A stretch of DNA of 64,000 bases from Bradysia coprophila (Eukaryota; Arthropoda; Insecta; Diptera; Sciaridae): assembly GCF_014529535.1 (NCBI RefSeq), contig NW_023503423.1:4264473-4328472 (forward strand), in the 5' to 3' direction. A program made the position numbers and the translations under genes. Under the pieces are notes generated by a model that saw only the letters and a list, made by a program, of their open reading frames with translations, was not told the DNA's origin and did no database searches. Below, piece after piece: positions 46,134-58,772 of this stretch (position 1 is the stretch's first letter; the number at the start of each line of letters is the position of its first letter).

Positions 46134-47343
46134 AGGAATGGTGAGGCTGTCAGCCTCTTAATTCTTAATCAAATCATCAATCAACGACTTGGAATTTAAG
46201 TGGTACGGATCTGTCGACCTCCTGATTGTTACGCTTAAACCAACTTGTCACGAACTAAACGAAAACTAAACTAAAACTAATCGAAAACTTGGAATAAAAT
46301 CAAAATACTTTTTACGTTTTTGTAAAAATTTATAGTATGGACAAAATTGAATTCGTGGATGGGAATTCAAAAGGCGCTGGTGGGAAAATTCCCACCCACG
46401 ATGTTTCTTAGGTTAGTCCCTGATGTATGTGTAGGTTTAATGATATTTCCTTCAATTTTCTCTATAACAGCGATGTCCCTTGTCGTCTCTTTTCCAGCGC
46501 CGTCACTTCAGACGGTCATATGGAACTAGGGAGCAGCAATTTAACTGGCGCAAAATTTTCTGTCTACAAAATAGTCGATAATGCAGGGGCTCCGACATTC
46601 TTTAAGAAGGTCACCAAGAACCCGGCACTGTTCTTTTCGTATGGCCACTTAACAACTGGTACTCATTCTATTAGCTACCTAACATATACCACAACACTGT
46701 CCTAATTCTCAATACTATAATCGGATTAGAGTTAACAGATAAATCAACTATTTAACGGACACGTGTATGGCTTATAGCTTACCGATGATACGGAGATTAT
46801 TTACCGAAAATCATAAACTGAATTATTTTCTTCCACTTCCACCAATCTTCTCTGATGGGAAAAGCACGAAGATATCTCTGTTGTACTTTTATATTTACGG
46901 TGTGTTGAACGAAAAAATAAAATCGTTTCCAAATCGTTTAGAGTGGTGTATGGCGCACGTTTTTGTGATTACAATTTCGAAAAGGCTTCGGGCGAGTCTG
47001 TGTTGAGTTTACGTGCGAATGTTGATGGTCTGAGGCGAGGTTGAAGTTAATACTCACACGTAAACATGCTCTTTCAAGACCTGAGTCATGTGTACAACTT
47101 TACAAGAAATGCTTTAGAGTCCTACGGTTGTGTATGAGTCATTTTTACATGACAAGCGATAAAAAGTTAAAGACTCCAGTATTCGTGTGAGTTTTGTTGA
47201 TCCGAGGCGATGCTGAGGTCAATAAAATCACAAGAGCGTGACATTTCCACTTTTGTTCAGTTGTTAATTGATTTTATCGTTCCGGAGTGAGTATGTCATA
47301 CATTGATCTATCGTCGACCGCGACCCGTTCCTAGGGAGTTTTG

Positions 47344-47463
47344 GTTGCTAGGAATCTCGCGCCGCGTCATTCACAATAATTCACATTTTGACACATTTTG
47401 TATAAGGAAGATGTCACTTTGTGAGTTATTGTGAATGACGCGGCGCGAGATTCCCTAACAACC
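47344..47463. mobile_element. 120-bp hairpin MITE with 8-bp duplication
   Basis: Arms of about 43 bp start GGTTGCTAGGAATCTCGCGC. The perfect duplication GGAGTTTT lies at 47336-47343 and 47464-47471. The loop is about 30 nt. It is hAT-like by duplication length. Confidence 0.88.
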
Positions 47464-47549
47464 GGAGTTTTCTTTTACTCTGCATTTAAATGAAAGAAAC
47501 TAAACTGTTCAATTTTTGTGTTGCATTCACATATATGAAAGAAACTCGT

Positions 47550-47626
47550 AAAAAAAATCCTGACCCCAACGAGAACCGAACCCGGAAACTTTGCGTGAAA
47601 GCAAGCAGTGCTAACCATTCGAATAT
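47550..47626 (-). repeat. tRNA-like pol III module 3
   Basis: Minus strand: ATGGTTAGCACTG (A-box-like), GGGTTCGGTTC (B-box-like), then a run of eight T before 47550. Confidence 0.5.
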
Positions 47627-48020
47627 GTACGAATTGCTAAATTGCTAGTTGGATTCTCGCGGCTAATGTCATTCAATTCGAAAAGTACATAACGTGTACG
47701 ACTCATGGCGTAGTGTGTGTGTGTAGTTGTTATGTGAACCCTTTCTCTTGTATTTTGTTTACGATGAAAATAATTAAATTTCGACTAATTTCAATCAAAC
47801 AAAATGCCAGTGTGTAGTGCGTGATCTCAGGACTTCTGTAACGTAATTAGTTTTTCAATCGGATTAATATCTGCCGAGATACAAACCTTTGAAAACTCGA
47901 TGTGATCAACATGTACAACGTAAGAACACGTTTTGTTGAGTCATTCATCGAAACAGATATCGTTTTGATTGAAAATGAAATTAGTTTGAAGTGATTCTGC
48001 AAGTCTACGTAAATATTTGA

Positions 48021-48098
48021 TTAAAAAAAAAAATGACGCGAACCCAAGACCATCGCATAAAAGTGACGGGCTCTAACCGATTCGGCTACTGAGGCTTC
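48021..48098 (-). repeat. tRNA-like pol III module 4
   Basis: Minus strand: TAGCCGAATCGGTTAGAGC is a near-consensus A box, GGGTTCGCGTC is B-box-like, and T(11) follows. This is the best of the four modules. Confidence 0.55.
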
Positions 48099-48203
48099 GA
48101 ATAAAATGGATTTGTTGACACGTTTTGTTTTGCACAATGTGTGTGTGCATGTGTGTATAATTTCGTTTATGTATGACATACTCATCCCGGAACGATAAAA
48201 TCA

Positions 48204-49223
48204 TATATGTGGTAGTACACTTCTGTACATCACACACACTCACTAACGCTCGTTCGTGTTATGATCTCATTACCCCTCCTACAACATAATAACTATTACT
48301 CCTTGCATCACTGAACTTCCGGAAATTGAGTCTTTACTTCAATCACATAAGCATTTAAACATATTTTGCGGGGGCTCCGCGAGTAAAATAAGTCAACAAC
48401 AGATGATCAGCCGTTTCTAAAAGGTCAATCGATGTCAATATTCCGCTACTTTGCACTGAAATAAACCCACTAGCGTTATGCTACGTTATCAACCCATTTC
48501 TATCAACTAACAAATTACATAAAATAGAAGAGGAAATGTCTAGACAAATTTATACACATTCACCTCGACATTCAATTCATATCAATATTGTTATGTAGTT
48601 ACCGTACACGAACCACATAATTCTATATCTGTCCGAGAACTCATCGAGATGTTGTTGGGCAATTTTCTTATCAAAATGTTCAGATGGTTTTCCATCGAAA
48701 TGATTATTTTTTCTTGTGGTTTGTGTGTTTATGGTGTAGCGATGAACCATTTCTGTCTAAATTTGATTGAACATATTTTCATGGCATGAAGTTAAAATAT
48801 CTTTTCAGAATGTACTTGGTTTCGATGAATTTATCAGACATCTGTTTAAACATTCTGTGCGGTTTTGGTTAGTGTATCGACGCTGTTTAGTTATGATGAT
48901 GGAAGTAAACTTTTGGAGGTCATAGTAAGGTGTTCTAGTAAATTTAACTAACGACAAGAATCAACAATTGTCATTCAGTGCATCCGCATTCATCGGCATC
49001 CGCATTCTACAACTCCAAGCTGAGAGTGTGGTGGCTACTCATGCCATTACGCAATGCCGTTGATCCAGTTTCAACAATAGCCCGATCGATACACTAGACA
49101 ATAATGAGTCGTTTGATTAGTAATCAACATCTGTACTCCTGAAATGTCCACAGATCCGAAACTATATGTATCATGAAAAATTTGTCTAGAATACTTTGCG
49201 TAAAAGCAATGTCAATAAAGTGC
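48204..49223. other. Intergenic DNA, nothing recognised
   Basis: No coding frame, repeat termini or RNA gene were identified. Confidence 0.45.
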
Positions 49224-49547
49224 TAGAGGTGTGCGGGCCGATGTTTTTTTGAAGCCCGTCCGGCCCGAAGCCCGGTCCGAAATTCATTTTTAAAGCCCGG
49301 CCCGAACTGGCCCGACGTATTTATAGCCCGTCCGGTCCAAGCCCGATCGGGCCGGATAAAAACTCGGACGGGCCGACATTTTCGGCCCGAAAGCAAATTT
49401 CATATAAAAAAGTGCGCGAAACTTTGAAAATCGGGCCAAAAATTTGATTTTTTAGGTCCGGTCCAAGCTCGGCCCGACAGATTTAAAGCCCGCCCCGCCC
49501 AGGCCCGGTCGGGCCGGATAAAAACCCGGACGGCCCGCACATCTCTA
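49224..49547. mobile_element. 324-bp element of GCCCGGCCCG repeats, TAGAGGTGTGCGGGCC ends
   Basis: Inverted ends TAGAGGTGTGCGGGCC / GGCCCGCACATCTCTA. The flanks carry ATAAAGTGC (49215-49223) and ATAAAGTC (49548-49555), an 8-bp duplication with one indel. The interior is irregular AAGCCCGGCCCGA words and is GC-rich against an AT-rich background. Confidence 0.75.
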
Positions 49548-50062
49548 ATAAAGTCTTTATGTATAAAACACACTTCCATTGGTCGTCTTGCTGGAGGAAC
49601 AGTTGGACTAGATCAAAAAATTTAAATGTTGAGATTTGATCTATAGCCGGTTTGGGCTGGACATTGTGAGCTCAAACAACAACTACATTGGTCTCAAAGA
49701 GTGACCTAATTTCCTCAAACAATCGAACAATTTATAGTCCTGTCTCCTATCCAGCCCATTATGCCTCCATCCGTGTACCTATTTGATGAGTTTAAATAAA
49801 AATGAAGCCGCTGTATTGGAACTAATTGGATTAATAGCAGTTGACCTAAAAAAGGTTTGATTTGACTAACAACATCAGTCGCATAGTGCAATACATCGTT
49901 AAATAAAACAATCTCGCTTGGAATGCCTTCTCGCATCATGTAAGTATGACTTACTTGTCGAGCTTACTTTCGTATAAAGAAATGAATCATTAACATAGCC
50001 AAGCAGCAAAGCAATTACTCACTTCCGTAGAATACAGCAGATAATGCCTTTATCACTGGAAC

Positions 50063-50860
50063 CAGGCATGAGCGCCGCCGAAAATAAGCCGCCGATCAAG
50101 CCGCCGCCGGCCATTTTTGAGCAAGCCGCGCCGCAGCCGAGCCGGTGCCAAAAACACGGCTCAAGCCGGCTTGAAACGGCTGGAAAATGAAATAAAGATT
50201 TCGAAAGGTGAATGGGTGAAATAATTTTGAAAACCGAGATTCCTGTTGATCCTAAGCAGCTCAAGTACATTTTGATTTTTTTTTTCAAAATTAAGAAAAT
50301 TTTGAAAATTTTCTTGAATTTTCATGAATTTTCCAGAATGGTATATTACGTCCTCGCTTCTAAGTTTGTTGTTTTGGCAAGTATGACCTTTCCGGAACGA
50401 GCCGAAGGCGCACAATCAGTTAATTCACAAATTTGAGAAAACTTTATCGATCTTTGCGAATTTTATCGATTTTTTTTCTTTTCAATTTTTACTTGATTTT
50501 CGTGAGCTTTCGATTTCTTCTCGAAAACCATTTTCTTAATCAGTTAAATGAGTGTACCGGAGCATGATTTTTAGTTCAAGTATTGAGGCAATAAAACTTG
50601 ACGTGTTAGTGAACCTTAGACTTAGAGACTTGCTTGTAACAAGACCAGTTCCACTTGCACTTTGAACAACCTAATCTACCTACATTTTCGCTTTCCGTAC
50701 AATTTCATTTTCATGCTTACTAGTTCATTTTCCATGAATTTATCTAAACGTTTTTACTTTGAAAAAAAAGTTAAAAGGAACATCCAGCCGAGCCGTTTTA
50801 AGCCGGCTCAAGCCGACTTTTTCGCCGCCGCCGAGGTTTCTCCGTCGGCGCTCATGCCTG
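50063..50860. mobile_element. 798-bp hAT-like element with CAGGCATGAGCGCCG ends
   Basis: Left CAGGCATGAGCGCCG and right CGGCGCTCATGCCTG are inverted. The perfect 8-bp duplication ACTGGAAC lies at 50055-50062 and 50861-50868. Subterminal GCCG-rich repeats (AAGCCGGCTCAAGCCG type) lie on both sides of an AT-rich middle. No transposase was recognised. Confidence 0.88.
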
Positions 50861-51784
50861 ACTGGAACTTGTATTCGAATTATTAGGAAATTCAGACGAA
50901 AGTTATTCGTCCAGGGTTTATACTTCCACTTCGACGCCTAATGATTTTATTCTGTGCACAATTTGTGTTTCTTTTTCTCGGAAACTTTTCTTAAATAATA
51001 AATGGGAAATCCCACATGTAACCTTTAAATAGACGAGAAGGAGGTTGAAGTCAAACACACTAGCACTGTCTAAATAGTTCTTGTCAATTACCTTCCTAAC
51101 AAACCTCCGTCATTAATCCGTAAATCTCTTAATTAAACAACCTTTCACACCTTTTTACCACAAACACATAGAACTCCACAAAAAAATATTCGAAACTCAA
51201 TTACAGATATATCTACTAGGTTCGACATAGCAGCGAAATCAAACAAATTCACCAATCAATAAGCACTTATCTCTCGATTGATAATCATCTCTATTCAAGT
51301 ATTGTAAGTATCAACTTGATCGAGTAATTAGCTGTTGGCTGTTCGGTAGAGTGGACGAATGTAACGTTAAATAGTTAATCATGATAGAAACGAATTTCTG
51401 CAACTGCGCTGCAAAAAGTGAATTTTTTAACGGTACTTTGATGAGCGTAATGGAAGTATTTTTTCACTTGTTGCGAAAAGTCTATTTCACTAGTGGCGAA
51501 ATAGTTATTTTACTAACGCATTCTAAAATGATTTTTAGTGAATGAGAGGTTTCCAGGTCGAGCCGGAGGCGAGTGCTGGAATCGAATTCGCTAAAAAAGC
51601 CTTTTAGCATAAGTTAGGAACAACGTTTTTCCTAAAGACCATGGCAAATAAGCGACGAAGTCTCGATATTTTCAACTTTAGTTAGGGTGATATGTCTGTT
51701 CCAAGTGCAACGTTGTCAAACATCATCCACAGACAACATATAACCAAACAAAGTGTTGACAAAATGTATGGAAAAGCGTTGAGG

Positions 51785-52186
51785 CAATACCCTCTCTAGC
51801 AACCAAACTAGGAAAATTAAGGTGGTAAAACTTTACAGTGTATTCTGTCATAGAAAATTTTACACTTTCAAAAATAAATTAAATGAAGTATGAGCAGCGA
51901 TTTCATTTTTTGTGTTAAAAATATTACGTCTTGATTAACCATTTCGGTGTTCGAAAATGAATAATTTGTGATTGTGACGTGTTTTTTTGTGTGTTGCTTC
52001 GTTATTTTGGTGTGCAAAAATGAAATAAAGTTTAAAGTTTGTCTTTTTCAAGTGACGTCAATATTGCTTTAAAAAAGAGCGCGGCACGGCAACTCTATTA
52101 CAAGAAAAAGTCAGTAGCACATTTGTCAAAATAAGGTGGTATTTTGACTGCGTCAAAACGAAGTTTGGTTGCTAGAGAGGGTATTG
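51785..52186. mobile_element. 402-bp element with 25-bp inverted ends
   Basis: CAATACCCTCTCTAGCAACC is inverted at the right end, and GTTGAGG is duplicated at 51778-51784 and 52187-52193. The end word GGTTGCTAG is shared with the 47344-47463 MITE. No coding capacity. Confidence 0.75.
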
Positions 52187-54959
52187 GTTGAGGTTATGGC
52201 TCTGTGTATGACGTCTGACTACACTTTGCACCTGCACTTTGAACAGATCTATTGACAAACCGAAACTTTGATGAGATCTTTGTATTCAAGATTCAATGGC
52301 CTATTAATAGTCGCATATTTAACAGTGTGTTCATAATATAGACTATTTGACAATTTAACAATGGATTCAGCCTAAGATCAGCTATTGACATGACTGAAAG
52401 TGAAAGGTAAAACAAAGAAAAACCTGTTCTATTACATGAGAAGATCTTTAAAGTTGTCACTACCCTGAAGTTGTTATTTTTCCCACTTTTTTCGTATTCC
52501 CTCTTCTCGTCAAAGAGGACGCGATTTATGAGCTGTCCTTAACTGGGAAATTATTTCCCTCAGCTCCATGCTACAAAATCAAAGAATCGTGTCGCACCAA
52601 CGCACTTCAAGCATGAGCGGTACTCTAAATAGAGTACTGAAACTTGACAGTGTGTCACACTGTAAAACAGTGTACAAAAAACTATTTCATACAAAATAGT
52701 ACTTTATTTGACAGCTGTCGACTATGATCACTTTTTCTCGAAGTGCGTTGGTCACATCCGTTTTGAAAGTCGTTTACCCCTCGTTATTAGTCACTATAAC
52801 CATATTCTACTCTTGAAACTCAGCATTTCGTTCCTGAACATGTTGAGCCAGTAATCAGTGAATGTCATGCTGTGCTTAACTATTAGATAACTTTTACATA
52901 AAAAAAGAAATAATTTCGAAGATGTGATAAGCAAACAAAAACAAAAAAATAATGAAAACAAACACAATCCCAAGTTCATAGTCCACAACAAAGGATCAAA
53001 CCAATAATTCTTAGTCATTTCAATTTGTGAATGTTCTTATCAGTGTAATACATTCGTAATACGTTGTTCCGATAATAAAACTATGAATGAGAAATGATTT
53101 AACGACACGCACTTTACATACTATGACTGACTAGATTATTATACCGGTTATATTGTGAAGTTAGCGATAAGAATCGGTTGTGTGAATACAAATATAGAAG
53201 AAAGTATTGGCCTTTCGTCGGGAAATTATTGTGTAAATTGTGCATCCGGATTGGTTGTTTCTGATTAGATTTAAAAAAGAGTTTGTGGAGTAGAACCGTC
53301 CTGTCTCGGCTCTTTTATCAAAGTCTGTCAGAGAATTAATTTTAATTTTGTGTCAAGATAACAATCATCAATTTGTCGTGTCGTTGCGTGTTCAATTTCA
53401 TTTACCCCACACAATTCATCAAAACAAAGTAGTAAAACAAGAAATATGGCCCGACACCTTCCTGCACTAGTTTACCTATATATAGGTAATAAATGTGTGG
53501 TCGATGATGTGTGATTGTATTGATAACGTCATCGTTACATTTTACATATGGAAACGCAAAACATCCCCCTCGTGAAACATTGGCAACGCTTTTTGAAATA
53601 CCATGCAAACTCTAACACGTACACACAAATATTTTCCACACTTTCCACTTCGGTTAAACAGACACACATACACACACACTCAACGAACTGGTTAACAAAC
53701 AAAGACAAAACATTGTAGCAATAATAGGGGAGACGGACATTTTTATCCTTATTTTGATGTTGCTCTACAGAGCATTCTATCACACGAATGGATTCATGGA
53801 ACAGCAGCAGAAAAACTCTGAATTAAATTTAGCTAATAAATACCGTCAGTGCATTCACTTATTTATCGGCATTACAATCTGCATATTATTATCGATAGTT
53901 TAACATCATTACGGTCTGGTAATAAATCCGTTTTTCACCCTTTCAAAGCGATTTTCTTTCACAATTTTCACTTCCTTTTCTTCCACCGACCCAAAGACCG
54001 TTTGTAAATAGAAAATTTTCTTTTTCGAGATTACCGCACGACACAGAGAATGGTAATGAACTGAATCGAGAGCCAAGTGGAATACACTTTTTTTCCGCTC
54101 TATACGTTACTTTTCACCGTGGCATTCGGAATCGAGTTGTTATCGCGCGTACTGCGCAAGTTTATGAATTTATTTTGGTTCGTTTATGGACTTATATTAT
54201 TCTATCGGTGTTTACAGTGGCTGAACCGGTGTACTTTCGCTGATTTTGTTTGCTACAATTGAAGAGATTGAGTGAAGCTCAATTTTTAAATTTTCCCTTC
54301 TCGAAATGCTCTTGCCATCAAAGCAAGGACCCTCTTTATGATTGATAAAATTGGATGTTTAATGTATTATTGAACGTCATCATGTGTGTATGAGTGTAAG
54401 CATCACTCTAACAGAATTTGTACTCATAATATGAATAGGAATGGAATCATTTCTGTAATTTATACATATCTTCAGATGCTAAGCGAACATGATGATGCAA
54501 TATATGCAGCACGCAGTGTGTACATATGTTTGAATTTTTAAGCTTTGATGATTGACGTCACCACATTGAAAACTGTAGAACGTGTAATTCAGCCTTGAAG
54601 GCACTCAAAAACAGTTGGGTTGTTGTGTACGTTCGAAGGATTAATACTCTAAAATTTCAAAGAGGAATTAACAGTAGACATCATTTCGTAAATCAACTGT
54701 AACCGAATACGAATAAAAGCGTCACGGTTCAACGGTTAAGCAGCTTATAACAGTTATATTTTGTATTTATATACACAGTGGAGTTCGAGATAGAATTACG
54801 TCAGACTAAAAAAAAAATTCCTGAGCATTATATTTAGAACGAGCAACGATTTTTACACTTTACATACAGAGTACAAGAGTACATACAATTCGCTATAACG
54901 TAGGTCAAGTAAATGGCTTTCTGGTTTGAGGTCAAAAAACTTTTCTATGAGAAACTTGT
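52187..54959. other. Intergenic DNA with one MITE
   Basis: Apart from 52598-52750, only AT-rich unique DNA and a short ACACACATACACACACAC tract near 53661 are seen. The frame 54077-54262 looks hydrophobic but begins at GTG and has no support. Confidence 0.5.
52598..52750. mobile_element. 153-bp MITE, second copy of the 6613-6781 family
   Basis: Inverted ends CAACGCACTTC / GAAGTGCGTTG; the interior words AAGCATGAG, TACTCTAAATAG and GACAGCTGTC match the first copy. Flanks GTCGCAC and GTCACAT may be a decayed duplication. Confidence 0.65.
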
Positions 54960-55109
54960 TTAAGTATGGTTTCCACTCAACAAAAAGTACTCTGTGAGAG
55001 AGCCGTGAGAGAGCAAACTGTCAAGTAATCAGATCAAAAATTGAAAAGAATAATTCAATTTGGTCTCTCACACGGAGTACATTTTTGATAAGTGGAAATC
55101 AAGCCTTAA
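54960..55109. mobile_element. 150-bp MITE bounded by TTAA
   Basis: Imperfect inverted ends of about 40 bp (GTTTCCACTCAACAAAAAGT left; its counterpart 55075-55105). TTAA at both ends (54960-54963, 55106-55109) suggests piggyBac-type insertion. Confidence 0.55.
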
Positions 55110-55639
55110 CGTTTATCGGAAGGTGACTGTATCGTATAGCAGAAAATGCGGCCGAATGAAGAAGAAAAAACACATTCGGAACACCTTTTAGCCGTTCTAC
55201 ATTGTTGTTGATTTGTTGCGTAGGACTGTTTCGTTTGATGGATTTTCATTTCCGTTAACTATGACAATCCCAAATCTTCCGATTTAGACATAAAAGAAAT
55301 TTCTCCCGTTTTATCAGACTTCGATGAGGACATTTCTTTTAGATCTGTCAGTTGGGAAGATCATGTTAGTATCATCTCTTAAATCATGTGAACTTTAAAT
55401 CACTTTCTTGTCGCCTTTGGGAACCTTTATCCAAAGTAGCATGTCCCCGATTGGTAACTTCGTACAACAGAAACATAGTCTCTCACAGTCTTGGTCTCTG
55501 TTGTAATCAAAGGAGCATTCACATATTATATGCATACCCGTTCCTCCTTCTGGTCCGCAAGCACTCGTGGAAGTCACCGATAACCCCACCTCTTCGTGTG
55601 CCTGTTTATCAATTTCGTTTCTGAATTTGTGTCGATTGG

Positions 55640-58600
55640 ATTAGTGATTTATTTTAACGGTTAACGACGATACGGATGCCCCCTTTTTTTTGAACTGCTC
55701 AAACTAGATTTCATGTTGTTACACTTCCACGGCATAGCCGGTTCCTGTTTTAACGCAAAATGAATTCTAGTATTCCCGTTACCTCATTACGGTATCTGAC
55801 CGTACTCTCAAACCCGCGTGAACATTTCAAGTTCGATTTCGCAAATATTCGTGGTTTGAGAGAAAATTTCCCCTCGGTATCTTACCACATGGGACTCATG
55901 AAGCCCCATATTCTTGCACTCAGTGAGACTCAAGTAACCGACTTATGTGACGAAACGGATTTTCACTTATCGGATTACACCTTTTTGTCGAATTTTTTCC
56001 CTCACCGCGGCACTTGCATGTATGTCAGACAGGATTTGAGTTTTGTCCGCCTACAGCAGTTCGAGCTGCATAACGCTGCCGATTTTAACGTTATGTGGTT
56101 GAAGGTTAACCTCCAAGGTCATATTATATGTATGTGTTTTCTGTATAGGAGCCCAAGTCTGACCAATGAGAGGACCGTGGCTGAATTTGAGCTGCTTTCC
56201 GATTCTGTCGATGAAATAATTCGACTATATCCTAACGCTGAAATTGCCTTTGCAGGCGATTTCAACGTCCACAATGTCCCGTGGCTTAAATATTCCAACC
56301 GGACTGACCCCGCTGGCCTTTGTGTTGAGTCGTTCGCGATATTGAACGACCTCAGTCAGCTGGTAGATGAGCCCACTCGAGTACCCGACGCGGCCGATCA
56401 GAACGCACACCTGCTAGATCTATTTCTTACATCGGATCCAGGTAAATATTCTGTTGTTGTTAACGCGCCGTTGGGCAAGTCCGATCATTGCCTTGTTAGC
56501 ACGTATTTTCCGTTCAAAGAGTTGGCACCTAGCCAAGAAAGGGTGCCCAAGCGGAATGTGTGGCATTATAGAGACGCCAAGTGGGATGATTTAAAGGATT
56601 TCTACGCGAATGTGAACTGGTCGTTTTGTTTTGACAAGAAGAGCGTCGATGAAGCCACTTTTCTCGTGACTTTCGTGATTCTAATGGGAATGAATTTATT
56701 CATTCCTCAGACGTCGAAGAAAGTTAAGAGATCAGCTCAATCCTGGTTTACTCCAGATTGTAAGGTTGCTGTAGCCGACAAAGATACGGCGTATTTCGCT
56801 TATAAGGCGAGCCGCTCACCTCAAGATAGAGCCATCTATGTTAGGGCAAGGAATGTATGTAACGTGGTGCTCAGATCAGCGAAGTATCGCCATGAACAGA
56901 AGGTTAAGGAGAAGCTCTTGAACACGTACCATGATTCTAGGTCCTTTTGGTCCTTTGCAAAGAGTGTTAGTAATAACTTTGTGAAGTCTTCTACTCCTCC
57001 ACTTATGGACTGCGAAGGTGATCCGATCATTGACGCGGAGTCTAAAGCGAATGCGTTTGTTAGGATTTTTGCCAAGAATTCTACTCTAGATGATACGGAC
57101 CAAGCGCCGCCGGTTATGCCGCGAGTAAGGTGTAGGATGAAAAGGATCTACTTTAGAGATAGGGTGATTAGCCGAGTGATGAAAAGCCTCAACACGAAGA
57201 AGTCCTCTGGTCCTGACGGTATTCCCGCCACGGTTCTTAAGAACTGTAACTCTGTGCTTTCTCGGCCACTCGCTCGACTTTTTCATCTGTCTTACTCTTC
57301 GGGCGTTTACCCAGCTAACTGGAAGCTGACAAATATTCAGCCGGTTTTCAAGAAGAAGGGAAACCGCTCTGATCCGAAAGACTATCGACCGATTGCGATA
57401 ACTTCTGTGTTGGCAAAAGTTATGGAAAAGGTAATTAAGCAAAATTTAATGCTTTACCTAGAGACGAACAGGCTCATACACGATAGGCAATATGGTTTCA
57501 GATCGAAACGTTCAACGGGTGATATGATGGCATATCTTTCACAGATGTGGAGTCAGTCTCTTCACTCGTTTGGCGAGACTCAAGCGATTGCTCTCGATTT
57601 CTCAAAAGCCTTTGATCGAGTCTGGCATAGGAACCTGCTCAGCAAATTAGCTGCTTTCGGAGTGGGTCCAGAGATGTGTTGCTGGATCGAGAGTTTTTTG
57701 AAGAGTCGAAAGATCCAAGTTGTATTTGATGGAGCTACTTCCGATAGGCTGGAGATAAATGCAGGAGTCCCCCAAGGTTCGGTTCTTTCACCAATCTTGT
57801 TTCTGATTTACATCAATGACCTTTTGAACGCTACATCCAATCCCATTCATGGATTTGCTGATGACAGCACGCTACACCACTCGTATAAGTTCGATAAAGT
57901 GCCGAAGAAAGAGGATGTAGATGAGGCTCGCAAAGGTATGGTAGAGACATTGAGTTCCGACATTGGTGTTCTTAAGGAGTGGGTCCGAGCTAACAGAGTT
58001 GAGCTGAATTTAGGCAAGACTCAAAAATGTCGGTTCTCCCACAAGAGGACTGAGATGACGACGGCTCTGCCCACCATGACCGACGAATTTGAAGACACTT
58101 CAAGTCTAAGATTGCTCGGAACGAATGTTACCAGCAAGATGCTGTGGAATGAACACGTAGTGAGTGTGACGAAGGCAGCGGCAAAGAGATTGGGATTTCT
58201 CAGGAGATGCAAAAGATTCTTCTCGTCCACAGAGCTTGTGACTATATACAAAGCTTATGTAAGGCCTCTAGTTGAATTCAACTCTCATCTCTGGGTCGGT
58301 GCTCCACCCTCAACGTTGGATCTTCTCGAAAGACTTCAAAGGAGAGCTATCCGATTGATCGGTGACGAAAGCGTTACAAATCCAATTGACACTCTCGAAC
58401 ATCGGCGCATCGTTGGTGCTATTTCGTTGTTCTACAGATACTATTACGGTGAATGTTCATCGGAGATATCGACGCTGATCCCGCCTATCCACAATTCGAC
58501 TCTTGTCACTAGGCAATCAGCACGAGCACATCCCCATGTTGTCGCTTCTGGATTTTGCCGCACGGCAAAGTTCAAGGGAACTTTCTTCTCAGTTGCGATT

Positions 58601-58772
58601 CGTTTGTGGAATAGTCTTCCGGCTCATGTCTTCCCCCCCGTATGTAATCCTCAACTTTTCAAGAATAATATTAATTCCCATTACCGAGCATTTCCCCCAA
58701 TTATTTAGGCTAGACCGTGTTGATGTGAACCATCAACATCAAAGGGATATATCCCTTGTGTTTGTGCTTGCA

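Larger units (their letters stand above)
44893..46422. mobile_element. 1530-bp hAT-like composite element
   Basis: Inverted ends CAGGGACTAACGTAAG / CTTAGGTTAGTCCCTG, followed inward by CGTGGGTGGGAATT on both sides. The perfect 8-bp duplication ATGTATGT lies at 44885-44892 and 46423-46430. No transposase was recognised. It encloses a smaller inverted-repeat element (45138-45330) and a decayed reverse transcriptase (45437-46133). Confidence 0.85.
47269..48203. mobile_element. 935-bp inverted-repeat-bounded segment with two tRNA-like modules
   Basis: TGATTTTATCGTTCCGG plus GAGTATGTCATACAT (47269-47303) is inverted at 48169-48203 with two mismatches. Inside lie a 120-bp hAT-like MITE (47344-47463) and tRNA-like modules 3 and 4. 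Confidence 0.6.

Noticed and set aside
46427..46705. 92-aa frame on the plus strand beside the hAT-like element
   Set aside because: Starts inside the element end and has no family resemblance.
54077..54262. Hydrophobic 61-aa frame that looks like a membrane peptide
   Set aside because: Begins at GTG, no TATA, splice or family support, in an AT-rich region where hydrophobic frames arise by chance.
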